Shown: one piece after another, positions 1 to 9,400 of the stretch
Layout of the letters: every line of letters begins with the position of its first letter
How positions within the stretch are numbered: position 1 is the first letter of the stretch
NCBI RefSeq assembly: GCF_004421185.1
Contig: NZ_LXQB01000017.1
Location: forward strand, 1-36,479
Direction of reading: 5' to 3'
DNA: 36,479 bases
Source of the DNA: Methylacidiphilum sp. Yel
GTDB taxonomy: Bacteria > Verrucomicrobiota > Verrucomicrobiia > Methylacidiphilales > Methylacidiphilaceae
Program-made: the position numbers and the translations under genes
Notes under the pieces: generated by a model
Seen by the model: the letters and a program-made list of their open reading frames with translations, nothing else
Databases searched by the model: none
Told to the model about the DNA's origin: nothing

Positions 1-70
1 ATATTTTTATTGGATTTCAATTGTTCTTTTCTGTTCATACATAATTATACTACACATAGCTATAATTTAT

Positions 71-110
71 CGCCTTATATCCCCATGCCTGAAGGCAGGG
101 GCATTACGGC
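71..110 (+). repeat. Lone IS605-type end hairpin (relict)
   Basis: A nested stem-loop is visible: outer CGCC (71-74) pairs with GGCG (107-110), and inner CCCC-A-TGCC (81-89) pairs with GGCAGGGG (94-101) around a TGAA loop. The motif CGCCTTAT followed by a C-rich arm also occurs at the tnpA-side end of the IS605-type element near 30564, and the TGAA loop recurs at that element's other end near 28845. No transposase lies beside this copy, so it is probably a solo end or a small non-autonomous derivative. The rest of 1-254 is AT-rich with no gene seen. Confidence 0.5.
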
Positions 111-254
111 GATGGATGGTAAAATTCATGTTTTCAAAAGTAAAAAAACGGTTTTTTTTCTATTTAATTGAATTTTTAGAAAAACGGAGATAAAAAAAGG
201 AAAAAAAACAAAATTTTTGGATAAAGTTTAGTTTTCTTTGTTATAAAAAGGGCA

Positions 255-1799
255 ATGGTCATGGTAGTATTAATTGTCCTTTGGTTCTTCCTCTGTCCGC
301 TAATCCAATCATTTGCTGAAGAAAGGTTACAGACCGTGGCAGCACATATTTCTGCCATGGAAGAAGGCAAACCACCGCCAAGAGCACTGCCTCCTATTAG
401 TCAACCTGTTCCTGGTAGAGTTGCGCCTTCCTATACCCCTCCTCTTGAGGAATTGCTGAAAGCTGTTTCTCCGATTGCCCACAAACTCTCCGATAAAACA
501 GCACTAGACCTTTTTCAATGTTTTCAACTTGCAGCCGCAAGGTGGAATCAGCTAAAGATAGACTATCAGGGTATGATTGCTCAGCAGGCCGTCGTATCCC
601 AAACCCTTGCTCAATTTTATCCTCAAGTCTCTTTCTTAAATGAACAAAGCTTTCAAAACAGCGTTGGCTTTGCCCCAACTTTAGGGGGAATAGCCTTTGG
701 AGTAGCACCTAGTACTTACTTTTCCTTAAATTCCCTCAGTGGCACATGGACTATTTTCAACAGTTTCCAGAATGTCAACCGGCTGAATGCGGCTAGGGCG
801 ACTGCCGCTTACTCCGCTTATCATATGGAAAGGGATTATCAACTTCTCTATGCTAATCTGGCTTCAGCTTTCTATAGTGCTTTGATGTACGAGGGGAGTA
901 TCGCCATATTGAACGATCAGATCGATATTCTGCAGGCACTTGTCAATGAATTAGAGTATAGGCAAAAAATTGGAAGATCGAGGCCAGCCGATGTGTTCCA
1001 AACACAAACAAATTTAGCGGCAACCGTAGCACAAAGGGAAAATTACAAAGGCTTCTATAATCAGTTTCTGGCTCTCCTTACCTATTATCTGGGGATTCCA
1101 CCTGAAAAAATAAACATAAAAGACACCCAAAGCCTGCCTTCGACAAAGAACCTAGAAGAGTATCTTGCCCAGGTTGGTTCTAGGCCTGATGTATTGGCTC
1201 AAGTCCAACTGCTGCGCGCTCAGAAAGCCGGACTGGCTGTTGCCAGAGGTATGCTTGGCCCCACCATCTCGGTTAACGGCTTTTATCTTTTGACGCATGA
1301 TCCACCTGTCCCAAACGTCTGGAATGTCAACGTGATCACTTCGATGCCCATCTTCAATGGCGGTCTATATACCTCAACGATCAGACAACAAGAGGCCCTT
1401 GTGCATCAAGTGCAACTGCAATTGGAAGATTTGAAAAGGCAAGCGGATGAAAATGTGCGTATTTCCTTTGCTCTCTTTAATGCTGCAATCAGTCAAGTGG
1501 TACAATTGAGAGAGGAAACAGAGGTGGGTGCCCTTTATTACGCTGCCCAAAGAGATGATTTTCAAAGAGGAGTGGCCGCTTTGCTGGATGTTCTTGTTGC
1601 TTTAAATACCTATCAAACAGCCCGACTCAATCTATTTCAGGCCGAAATGGGGGCGAGAATGCAATTGGTTAACCTCTTTGTGGCTGCAGGCACGGTACCG
1701 AGAAATCCAGAAGGATCTGCGATGCCGGTTCAAAAAATTATCAAAACGCAACCTGCAGAACTCCAGCCAATTGATTCTTCACAAATGTTATCAAGGTAA
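255..1799 (+). CDS. TolC-family outer-membrane efflux channel
   Basis: The 514-residue protein begins with a hydrophobic signal segment (residues 1-20, ending near IQSFAEE). It then has the two long helical repeats typical of outer membrane efflux proteins (about 55-280 and 290-480), with alternating Ala/Leu/Gln-rich helices and the usual pattern of an N-terminal extended region and a disordered C-terminus. Proteins of this family form trimeric channels that give RND or ABC pumps an exit through the outer membrane. Two RND permeases lie downstream on the same strand, which supports that partnership. The start at 255 has a weak GGGC-type ribosome site; the ATG six bases later is an equally possible start. 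The exact substrate cannot be told. Confidence 0.85.
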   Translation: MVMVVLIVLWFFLCPLIQSFAEERLQTVAAHISAMEEGKPPPRALPPISQPVPGRVAPSYTPPLEELLKAVSPIAHKLSDKTALDLFQCFQLAAARWNQLKIDYQGMIAQQAVVSQTLAQFYPQVSFLNEQSFQNSVGFAPTLGGIAFGVAPSTYFSLNSLSGTWTIFNSFQNVNRLNAARATAAYSAYHMERDYQLLYANLASAFYSALMYEGSIAILNDQIDILQALVNELEYRQKIGRSRPADVFQTQTNLAATVAQRENYKGFYNQFLALLTYYLGIPPEKINIKDTQSLPSTKNLEEYLAQVGSRPDVLAQVQLLRAQKAGLAVARGMLGPTISVNGFYLLTHDPPVPNVWNVNVITSMPIFNGGLYTSTIRQQEALVHQVQLQLEDLKRQADENVRISFALFNAAISQVVQLREETEVGALYYAAQRDDFQRGVAALLDVLVALNTYQTARLNLFQAEMGARMQLVNLFVAAGTVPRNPEGSAMPVQKIIKTQPAELQPIDSSQMLSR

Positions 1800-1888
1800 G
1801 GGATTTTGGCTGATTCAAAATTTTTTACTTGTGCGGAGCGCTAAGCCTGTTTAAGATGATAAAACGATTGTCTAGAGGAGGCCAAGTA

Positions 1889-1936
1889 ATGACCTGTAAT
1901 GGAGAAAAAATATGGAATATAGCGATTCTGAATTGA
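1889..1936 (+). other. Possible 15-codon leader ORF overlapping sigma start
   Basis: A strong Shine-Dalgarno sequence (AGAGGAGG, 1875-1882) is correctly spaced from an ATG at 1889. That ATG opens a 15-codon frame ending at TGA 1934-1936. The sigma-factor ATG at 1912 lies inside it in another frame and has its own weaker GGAG site. This could be a translational-coupling leader or chance. Confidence 0.2.
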
Positions 1937-2490
1937 TGGCACTGACGGCAAAGGGGGATGATGGGGCCTATGGTCTTCTTGTACAAAGACATTATCAAGC
2001 GATTTATGGAGCCGCACTGAAAATGTTAAAAGATAAGTTTCTAGCCGAAGAAATAACTCAGAAAGTTTTTCTTCAAGCCTATAGAGCCGCAGGCCGCTAT
2101 GAACCAAGGGCAAAACTAAGGACCTGGTTATACACGATCTTACGAAGACTGGTTCTCAATCAATTTCGAAAAAAGGAGATCCAATCTACCCCTCTTGTGA
2201 CGGAAAACGGCGAAGATAAAGATATAGCTACCTATCAGTCGGCAATGTCTCCTTTGGACCAGCTTGTTATGCAAGAGCAAATGGAAGGGATAGAAAAGAT
2301 CATTGATAGCTTACCTCCAAGACAACGATTAGCCGTCATTTTGAAAAGCTATGAGGACCTTTCTTATGATGAAATAGCAAGGATTCTTGGGGTGAGTATT
2401 CCAGCCACAAAATCCCTACTTTTTAGAGCAAGAGAAACCTTAAGACTGTCTTTTCAAAAATGGGAGGCAAGCGGCAATAGAAAAGACTAA
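1912..2490 (+). CDS. ECF-type RNA polymerase sigma-70 factor
   Basis: The 192-residue protein has sigma region 2 at about residues 20-85, including a recognisable region 2.3/2.4 with LRTWLYTILRRLVLNQFRKK. It has region 4 at about 125-180, with the helix-turn-helix LSYDEIARILGVSIPATKSLL. There is no region 1 or 3, so it is an extracytoplasmic-function type sigma factor, which redirects RNA polymerase to a small regulon. It lies between the TolC gene and a small secreted protein, ahead of two RND pumps, so control of this efflux cluster is a reasonable inference. No gene with an obvious anti-sigma domain (zinc-binding or membrane-anchored) is adjacent, which is unusual for ECF factors. Confidence 0.88.
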   Translation: MEYSDSELMALTAKGDDGAYGLLVQRHYQAIYGAALKMLKDKFLAEEITQKVFLQAYRAAGRYEPRAKLRTWLYTILRRLVLNQFRKKEIQSTPLVTENGEDKDIATYQSAMSPLDQLVMQEQMEGIEKIIDSLPPRQRLAVILKSYEDLSYDEIARILGVSIPATKSLLFRARETLRLSFQKWEASGNRKD

Positions 2491-2553
2491 GGAAAGCAAA
2501 AACTTTTTCAGAAAATTTGTTTTGCCTATATAATAGATTGAACAGAAGGAAGC

Positions 2554-3063
2554 ATGGCTTTTGAGCGTCAGAGAGTTAAAATTTATTTATCGATTCTTTT
2601 TGGCCTTTTGTTTTTTTCTGTAGCCACTTCTGGCATGGCTCGAGGGGGAGGAGGGAGAGGAGGAGGGTTTGGACATACAAGAGGACTGAAGCAACCCCAT
2701 CCGACAACTGAAAAGATAAAACTTTATCGCTCAGCATCCACAACAAAAGCGGTTAATCCTCTTTTCCCTTCCTATAAAAGTTACCCTGCAGGCCTCCATG
2801 GAATCCGTCATCTCCGAGAATCTATTTTCCCTAGTTATACGAAATTTTCCTCTGGCCAATTTCTACAAGGCAATAGGCCTGGTTCGGCAACCATAATGAT
2901 TTCTACCAGCTATTTGGGTTCAACATATATTGGACTAGGACGATTTGGGCCAACCTCTGGAATAAGCTATTCAAAAACAAAAAATGAATTTGTTCCTACT
3001 ACGGGTATTACTGTACCTCCTTTTGTTTCTGCTTTGGCCACAGGTTCTCAACCACCTCGATAG
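2554..3063 (+). CDS. Small secreted Gly-rich protein of unknown function
   Basis: The 169-residue protein starts with a signal-peptide-like stretch (residues 8-30, LFGLLFFSVATSGMARG) followed at once by a Gly/Arg-rich segment (GGGGRGGGFG). The remainder is low in charge and rich in Ser, Thr, Pro and Tyr, with short repeated Phe-Pro-Ser-Tyr motifs (FPSYKS near 70, FPSYTK near 93). A good ribosome site (AAGGAAGC) precedes the ATG. I do not recognise a family. It lies 63 bases after the ECF sigma gene and about 100 bases before the RND pair, so a periplasmic or envelope role linked to those genes is inference only. Confidence 0.6.
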   Translation: MAFERQRVKIYLSILFGLLFFSVATSGMARGGGGRGGGFGHTRGLKQPHPTTEKIKLYRSASTTKAVNPLFPSYKSYPAGLHGIRHLRESIFPSYTKFSSGQFLQGNRPGSATIMISTSYLGSTYIGLGRFGPTSGISYSKTKNEFVPTTGITVPPFVSALATGSQPPR

Positions 3064-3104
3064 CTATTTTTTCCTACTAAAGACAAAACACGCTATATTT
3101 TCAA

Positions 3105-3122
3105 ATAAACAAATTTGTTTAT
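3105..3122. promoter_or_regulatory. Perfect 18-bp palindrome upstream of RND genes
   Basis: ATAAACAAATTTGTTTAT reads identically on both strands and lies 47 bases before the first RND start codon. Its size and place fit an operator for a dimeric repressor (TetR- or MarR-like), but the palindrome is AT-rich and no regulator gene of those families is present in the window. Confidence 0.4.
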
Positions 3123-3169
3123 GGATGGACTCTGATGTCTTAGAGAAAAAACGATAAATTGATCTTTTT

Positions 3170-6100
3170 ATGACCCTTTCTGATCTTTCCATTCGCAGGC
3201 CTGTATTTGCGTGGATGTTGATGATAGGGTTAATTTTTTTTGGTATTGTTGCTCTTTTTAGATTAGGAATTAGTCAGCTTCCTGAGATCGATTTCCCGAT
3301 TATTACTATAAACCTGCAATGGAATGGGGCCTCTCCCGAAATTCTTGAAACAGAACTTGTCGATCCCATTGAACAAGCAGTGATTTCGGCACAAGGGCTC
3401 AAAGGGATAAGTTCCTATATTCAATTGGGGCAGGCATCCATCATTTTAGAGTTTGAACTTGGCAGGAACGTCGATTCAGCCTTAACCGAAGTACAATCGA
3501 AGATAAGCTCGGTCAAATTACCAATGGATCCAACCCAGCAGGTGGGCATGCAACAGGTTCCCACTCCTGTTCCACAACCAATTCTTGTCAAAGATAATCC
3601 TGAAGAGCAGCCTATTTTATTGATTGGAGTCTTTGGAGAGCACAAGACACTTCATGATCTTGTCACTTTTGTGGATCTTGTACTGCATGACGAGTTACAA
3701 ATTGTTCCAGGTGTTGGTCAGATTGTCTTAGCTGGTTATAATGTCAGAAATTTAAGAATTTGGGCCGATAGCAAAAAGTTGGCGCAGTACCAATTGACCG
3801 TTCAAGATCTTCAAACGGCGATTATGCAGGAACATGTGGAAGTGGCTGCAGGAGATCTTGAAAACCCGCAAAAGCAATTCAATGTGAGAGCCATGGGTGA
3901 AGGATTGAGCCCTGAAGAAGTAGGCAATATTCAAATTAAAAAAAGGGGCTCAGAGCTCATTTATAGATCGAACATACGGATAAAGGATGTGGCAGAGGTA
4001 GAAGATGGATTGGAGGATATTCGACGCATTGCGGCTAGCAATGGACAGACTATTATTGGGGTCGGCATAAAAAAGCAACCCGGAGCAAATTCCGTGGAAG
4101 TGGCTCGATTGGTCAAAAAAAAGTTATTGGAAATTCAACCCTTTCTTCCAAAAGGAATCCATCTCAGCGTAGTCTACGATAGAACAAAGCATATAGAAGA
4201 TTCGATTAAGGAAACCTTATTTACCCTTGGGCTTTCAGCTGTTATCACCAGTTTGGTCTGTTATCTGTTCCTCGGAAGCTGGACTGCCACCCTTAATGTG
4301 TTGCTTTCTATTCCCACTTCTGTTCTTGGAACCTTTATTGTCATCTACTTTTTAGGTTTTACCTTGAATTTTTTTACTCTCCTTGGCCTTTCCTTGGCCA
4401 TTGGGATTATTGTGGATGACGCGATCATGGTTCTTGAAAATATCTATAGGCACCGGGATATGAAAAAGAGTAGGGTAATGGCAGCCAGAGATGGGGCTAG
4501 AGAGATCACCTTTGCTGCCATGGCTGCTACTGTGGCTATTATCGCCATTTTTCTCCCTGTGGCTTTTATGAAGGGGGTCATAGGCAAGTATTTTTATCAA
4601 TTTGGTCTTACGATTTCGGCTGCCGTAGCCCTCTCTCTGTTGGAAGCCATCACCCTGACACCGATGCGGTGTTCCCAAATTATGGATGACTCTTACCAAA
4701 GAAGAGGCTTAGCCTATATCGTCGATTATTCCTTCAAAAGTCTTGCCAAAGTGTATAAGCATCTTTTGAAGTTTTGTATCTTTTATCCCTGGCTGGTGAT
4801 CCTGGTGGCTTTAGGTGTTTTTCTTTATTCGTTGAAACTTTTCAGTTTTCTCCCCCAGGAACTGATCCCCACTCAAGACGAATCTTCTTTCATTATTCGG
4901 ATTCAAACCCCTGTAGGTTCGTCAATTTATTATACCGAAAGAAAGCTCAAAGAATGTGAAAAGCTCATTCTTTCTCATAAAGAAGTCGACAAAGTTTTTG
5001 GCGCAGTCGGAGGAATGATCCAAAGGACAGGAGCGACTGATGGGAATCTTGTAGATAGCGAAGTCAATGTTGGAACTATTTATGTCACCTTAAAAGATAA
5101 AAAAGAAAGGGTACTTTCTCAAAGGGTTTTGATGGACACCTTAAGGGAAGAATTAAATAAGATTAAGGATCTTCGGGCTACCCCACAAGATCTTTCCATT
5201 CGAGGATTTACCACTGGGAGGGGATTTCCTGTCGAATTGACTATTCGTGGGGAAGACTACAAAGTGCTGGAAAATATAGTACAGGAAGACATCGAAGAAA
5301 TGAAAAAAAGCGGCTATTTTGTTGATCTGGACACAGACTTTAGAGATGGAATGCCTGAAGTCAGAGTCTATCCCGATCGATTTGCAGCAAACGCTTGTGC
5401 GATTCCCATTCAGAACATTGCTAATACAGTAGCGATCGCCATTGGAGGCATTGCCCAAGGACAATTCACTAATGGGGAAAGACGGTATGATATCCGGATA
5501 AGGTTACGGGGCGATGAAAGAGTAGGACCAGAAGATATCGCCCGGTTGGGGATCCGAACCAATACCAATGAGTTCATGCCCATAACTTCTGTAGCTAAGC
5601 TTCAGACTGTCCAAACCTATCAAACATTGACAAGAAAAATGCGAGAAAGAGCAATTACTATCTTTGCAAATGTTGCCCCAGGAAAATCCCAAGCTCAAGC
5701 ATTGGTAGTGGCGAAAAAGATATGCAGCAAAAATCTTCCCAAAGGCTATAGACTTTTTCTGAGTGGTGGAGCTGCCTCCTTTGAGGAAACATTCCAAAGC
5801 CTCGTCTTCGCTATTTGGGTTGGCGTTGTCATCGCCTACATGGTTTTAGCCTCCCAGTTTAACAGTTTTATCCATCCTTTTTCTGTGCTCCTTGCCTTAC
5901 CGTTTAGTTTGAGTGGGGCTCTGTTGGCTCTATGGTTTACTCACCAATCCATCAACCTTTACAGTATGATTGGCCTTGTTTTGTTAATGGGTATTGCCAA
6001 GAAAAATTCGATTCTTTTGGTTGAGTTTACAAATCAGCTTAGGTATAAAGGGCTCTCTATTAAAGAGGCCATATTAGAAGCGGCCCCAATTCGCCTGAGA

Positions 6101-6364
6101 CCTATCCTTATGACTTCGATGGCGACGATTGCTGCCGCCATCCCTCCGGCTCTTGCCTTAGGCCCAGGGGCTGAAAGCCGTATTCCCATGGCGATTACCT
6201 TACTTGGCGGCATTGCTGTTTCCACGGTGTTCACTTTGTTTGTTGTGCCTGCAGCTTATCTTTTACTTTCTCGTTTTGAAAAGTCCAGGCCCTTAATGTT
6301 CCAGCCTCAGACTGCTCCTGTTGGAAAAGAAGAAGAAGAAAGTTTAGTAGAGAAAAAGGAATAA
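3170..6364 (+). CDS. RND efflux permease, HAE1 type (first of tandem pair)
   Basis: The 1064-residue length is typical of AcrB/MdtB-like proton-driven inner-membrane pumps. TM1 follows the conserved start IRRPVFAWMLM, a large periplasmic porter domain follows, and TM2-6 lie at about 340-500. TM4 carries the paired Asp of the proton relay (D416, D417 in IIVDDAIMVLE). TM10 carries the matching Lys (K945 in GIAKKNSILLVEF), so the pump should be functional. A second periplasmic loop (about 560-860) and TM8-12 complete the duplicated architecture. The second RND gene begins 36 bases downstream, as in mdtB-mdtC pairs that form mixed trimers. No membrane-fusion (adaptor) gene is seen in the cluster. 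Confidence 0.93.
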   Translation: MTLSDLSIRRPVFAWMLMIGLIFFGIVALFRLGISQLPEIDFPIITINLQWNGASPEILETELVDPIEQAVISAQGLKGISSYIQLGQASIILEFELGRNVDSALTEVQSKISSVKLPMDPTQQVGMQQVPTPVPQPILVKDNPEEQPILLIGVFGEHKTLHDLVTFVDLVLHDELQIVPGVGQIVLAGYNVRNLRIWADSKKLAQYQLTVQDLQTAIMQEHVEVAAGDLENPQKQFNVRAMGEGLSPEEVGNIQIKKRGSELIYRSNIRIKDVAEVEDGLEDIRRIAASNGQTIIGVGIKKQPGANSVEVARLVKKKLLEIQPFLPKGIHLSVVYDRTKHIEDSIKETLFTLGLSAVITSLVCYLFLGSWTATLNVLLSIPTSVLGTFIVIYFLGFTLNFFTLLGLSLAIGIIVDDAIMVLENIYRHRDMKKSRVMAARDGAREITFAAMAATVAIIAIFLPVAFMKGVIGKYFYQFGLTISAAVALSLLEAITLTPMRCSQIMDDSYQRRGLAYIVDYSFKSLAKVYKHLLKFCIFYPWLVILVALGVFLYSLKLFSFLPQELIPTQDESSFIIRIQTPVGSSIYYTERKLKECEKLILSHKEVDKVFGAVGGMIQRTGATDGNLVDSEVNVGTIYVTLKDKKERVLSQRVLMDTLREELNKIKDLRATPQDLSIRGFTTGRGFPVELTIRGEDYKVLENIVQEDIEEMKKSGYFVDLDTDFRDGMPEVRVYPDRFAANACAIPIQNIANTVAIAIGGIAQGQFTNGERRYDIRIRLRGDERVGPEDIARLGIRTNTNEFMPITSVAKLQTVQTYQTLTRKMRERAITIFANVAPGKSQAQALVVAKKICSKNLPKGYRLFLSGGAASFEETFQSLVFAIWVGVVIAYMVLASQFNSFIHPFSVLLALPFSLSGALLALWFTHQSINLYSMIGLVLLMGIAKKNSILLVEFTNQLRYKGLSIKEAILEAAPIRLRPILMTSMATIAAAIPPALALGPGAESRIPMAITLLGGIAVSTVFTLFVVPAAYLLLSRFEKSRPLMFQPQTAPVGKEEEESLVEKKE

Positions 6365-6400
6365 GCCTATTGACTGTGATGTTGTAAGCAAAGAGGAATC

Positions 6401-9400
6401 ATGAGCTTTCCAGAATTTGCGATTCGCCGACCTGTAGCAGCTTGGATGCTTATGGCCGCATTGGTCTTTTTTGGGCTACTCTCTCTTTTTTCTCTTGGAA
6501 TAAGTAGATTTCCAGATGTCACTTATCCAGTGATTACCGTAGTCACCCAGTGGCCTGGAGCAGCACCAGAAGTCATGGAATCAGAGATTGTTGATCCTTT
6601 GGAAAATGTACTTGTATCGGTCCAAGGAATCAAAGACATCGAATCGACTATGCTTCCAGGGATAGCCAATATCAAATTAGAATTTTATATCGATAAAAAT
6701 ATCGATGCAGCCTTGCAGGAAGTTAATGCTAAGGTCCGAAGCGTTCGTCTTCCCACCGATGTGAATCCGCCCCAAATTTTTAAAATCAATCAGGATGATA
6801 GTCCGATCCTCTGGCTTGCTGTCACATGGGATAGACCTCTTAAAGACCTTGTTCGATATGTGGATAAGTATATCCGAGATCGGTTTATGCTTGTTCATGG
6901 CATAGGCGATATTCAACTTGGGGGCTGGGCGGACAGAAATTTGAGAATATGGTTGGATAGAAAAAAACTTAATCAATTGCAGCTTTCTCCTACCGATATT
7001 CGTGACATGCTTCAGGCAGAAAATATTGAGCTTGGAGCAGGTTATTTGGAAAGTAAAACCAATGAAATCAATGTGAGGATAATGGGAGAAGCTAGATCAG
7101 AATACGAAATGCAGTCATTAGCCCTGAACCATAGGGCTGCAGGAGCTAGTGGCATTCCTATCACCGGGATTGGAGGCAGTCAGGGAGGAGGAATGGGGGT
7201 TACAGGTGCTGGAAGCAATCAGTTTTTAACCAATCCAGCCATGACAAGTGCAGCCTCAAATCTGCTTTCCAATACGCGGGGAGCTTCTTCCGTTTATATT
7301 CCTTTATCAACAGTGGCTTCTGTTGAAGATGGGATTATGGATCTTACCCGGCTTTCTCGTAGTGATGGCCAACCTGCCATCGGCTTGGGTATTCAGAAGC
7401 TTAGGGGGTTTAATGAAATTGCTGTGGCTAAAGAAGTTAAAGAACTTGTCAAAGAGCTTAAAAAAGATCTGCCTGCAGGGATGGCAATCGGACCACGTTT
7501 TGATTCTTCGGTGTATACCCAGGAAGCCGTTCATGAAACAGAATTTACTCTTTTATTGACTATATTTTTTACTGCTTCTGTCTGTTTGCTTTTTCTTGGT
7601 TCTTTTCGGACCACATTAAATGTCCTCTTTTCCATTCCCATTTCAATTCTAGGTAGTTTTATTTTTTTCAAATTCTTGGGATACACGCTTAATTTCTTTA
7701 CGCTTTTGGCTTTGTCTCTTGCCGTTGGGATTGTTGTCGATGATTCCATTATGGTGTTGGAGAACATCACAAGACATAAAAATTTAGGGAAAGATCCGCA
7801 GACTGCAGCTCTGGATGGAGCCAATGAGGTGTCGTTTGCTGCCCTTGCTGCTACTCTCTCGATCGTTGCGGTTTTTTGTCCAATTCTTTTTGTAGGTGGA
7901 GTGGTGGGAAAATTTTTATCTCAGTTTGGTGTGGCTTTAAGTGTAGCTGTTCTCATTTCGCTTTTAGAGGCCTTGACGCTTGCGCCAATGCGTGTGGCAG
8001 AATTTTTAAATGTAGGAAAAGAAGAAAAAAAGAATTATTTCGAAGTTTGGCTTGACAAAGTTTTTTGGAAATTTGCTCGAATCTACAGAAATCTCTTAAA
8101 GCTTGCCCTTCAAAAAAGATGGGTAGTGGTGAGCGTTTCTTTTTTGATATTTTTCTTCTCCCTCCGGCTCTTTCCCGCTCTCCATAAGGAACTCTCTCCT
8201 TCTGAAGATATGGGTATAGCTTTAATCAGGATTGAAACGCCTGTTGGTTCTTCTCTAGAACATACCGGTGAAAGAGTCCGCTTTCTGGAAGAGTATCTTA
8301 AAAAACAACCTTATGTGGCTCATGTCTTTAGCAGTATAGGCGGGTATAGTGGAGGACAGGTTAACTTTGGAGCTCTATTTATTACTCTTACTCCACGAAA
8401 AGAAAGGAAGCTACGGCTTCAAGAGATCCTTAAAATCTGGAGAAAGGAATTCAAAAAAGCTGCCTATCAAGATCTGCATATAAAAATCATCGACATTAGC
8501 CAGAGTGCTTTTAGCTCTAAGAGAGGGACTAATATCGAGTTGAGCCTGTTGGGCTCCGAATATTCAGTTTTGAAAGAAGTATCTCAAAAAATTCTAAACG
8601 AGCTTGAGAAAAGTGGAATGTATACGGATCTGGATACTGATTATCGGGAGGGAATGCCAGAAGTGCAGATCATACCGGATAGGGACAAATGTGCGCTAGC
8701 CAATATTTCGATGCAGCAGCTGGTTGATTCTGTCCGCTATTCCATTGGTGGTGCTAGGCAAGGAATGTATACCAATGAAGAAGACATTCGTAGGTATGAT
8801 ATCCGAATCCGATTCATTCCAGAACAGTGGAGAGAGCCAAAAGATATTGAAGCGATACCGCTTTGGACCAATTATGGAGGAGAGCCTATCCATCTTAAGG
8901 ATGTCGCTAGCCTGCGAGTCGTCCCCAAACTCATGAACATGACTAGGGAAAATAGGCGTCGGGTAATCACTCTTTTTGCCAATGTCAAACCGGAGTATAG
9001 CCAGGCCAAAGCCCTCGACTATGCGATGGAGATTTGCAGAAAATTCCTGCCTCCTACCTATTCTGTCCAGCCCGCTGGTGCTTCTCAAACAGCCAAAGAA
9101 ACCTTTAAAGCTTTCCCCTATGCGTTAGGCTTTGGGCTCATCCTTGCTTATATGGTTTTAGGCATCCAGTTCAATAGTTTTCTTTTCCCTTTGATCATTC
9201 TCTGTGCCATTCCTTTTTCGATCACAGGAGCCATCTTTTCCCTTTATATTTCAAAGCTTTCCTTGAATCTTTACAGTGGAATAGGGCTTATTCTCCTCAT
9301 GGGCTTAGCTATGAAAAATTCTATTCTACTGGTCGAATTTATTAACAAAAAGAGATTCGAAGATGGTTTCGAGACTTCTGCAGCGATTCTCGAAGCTGCT

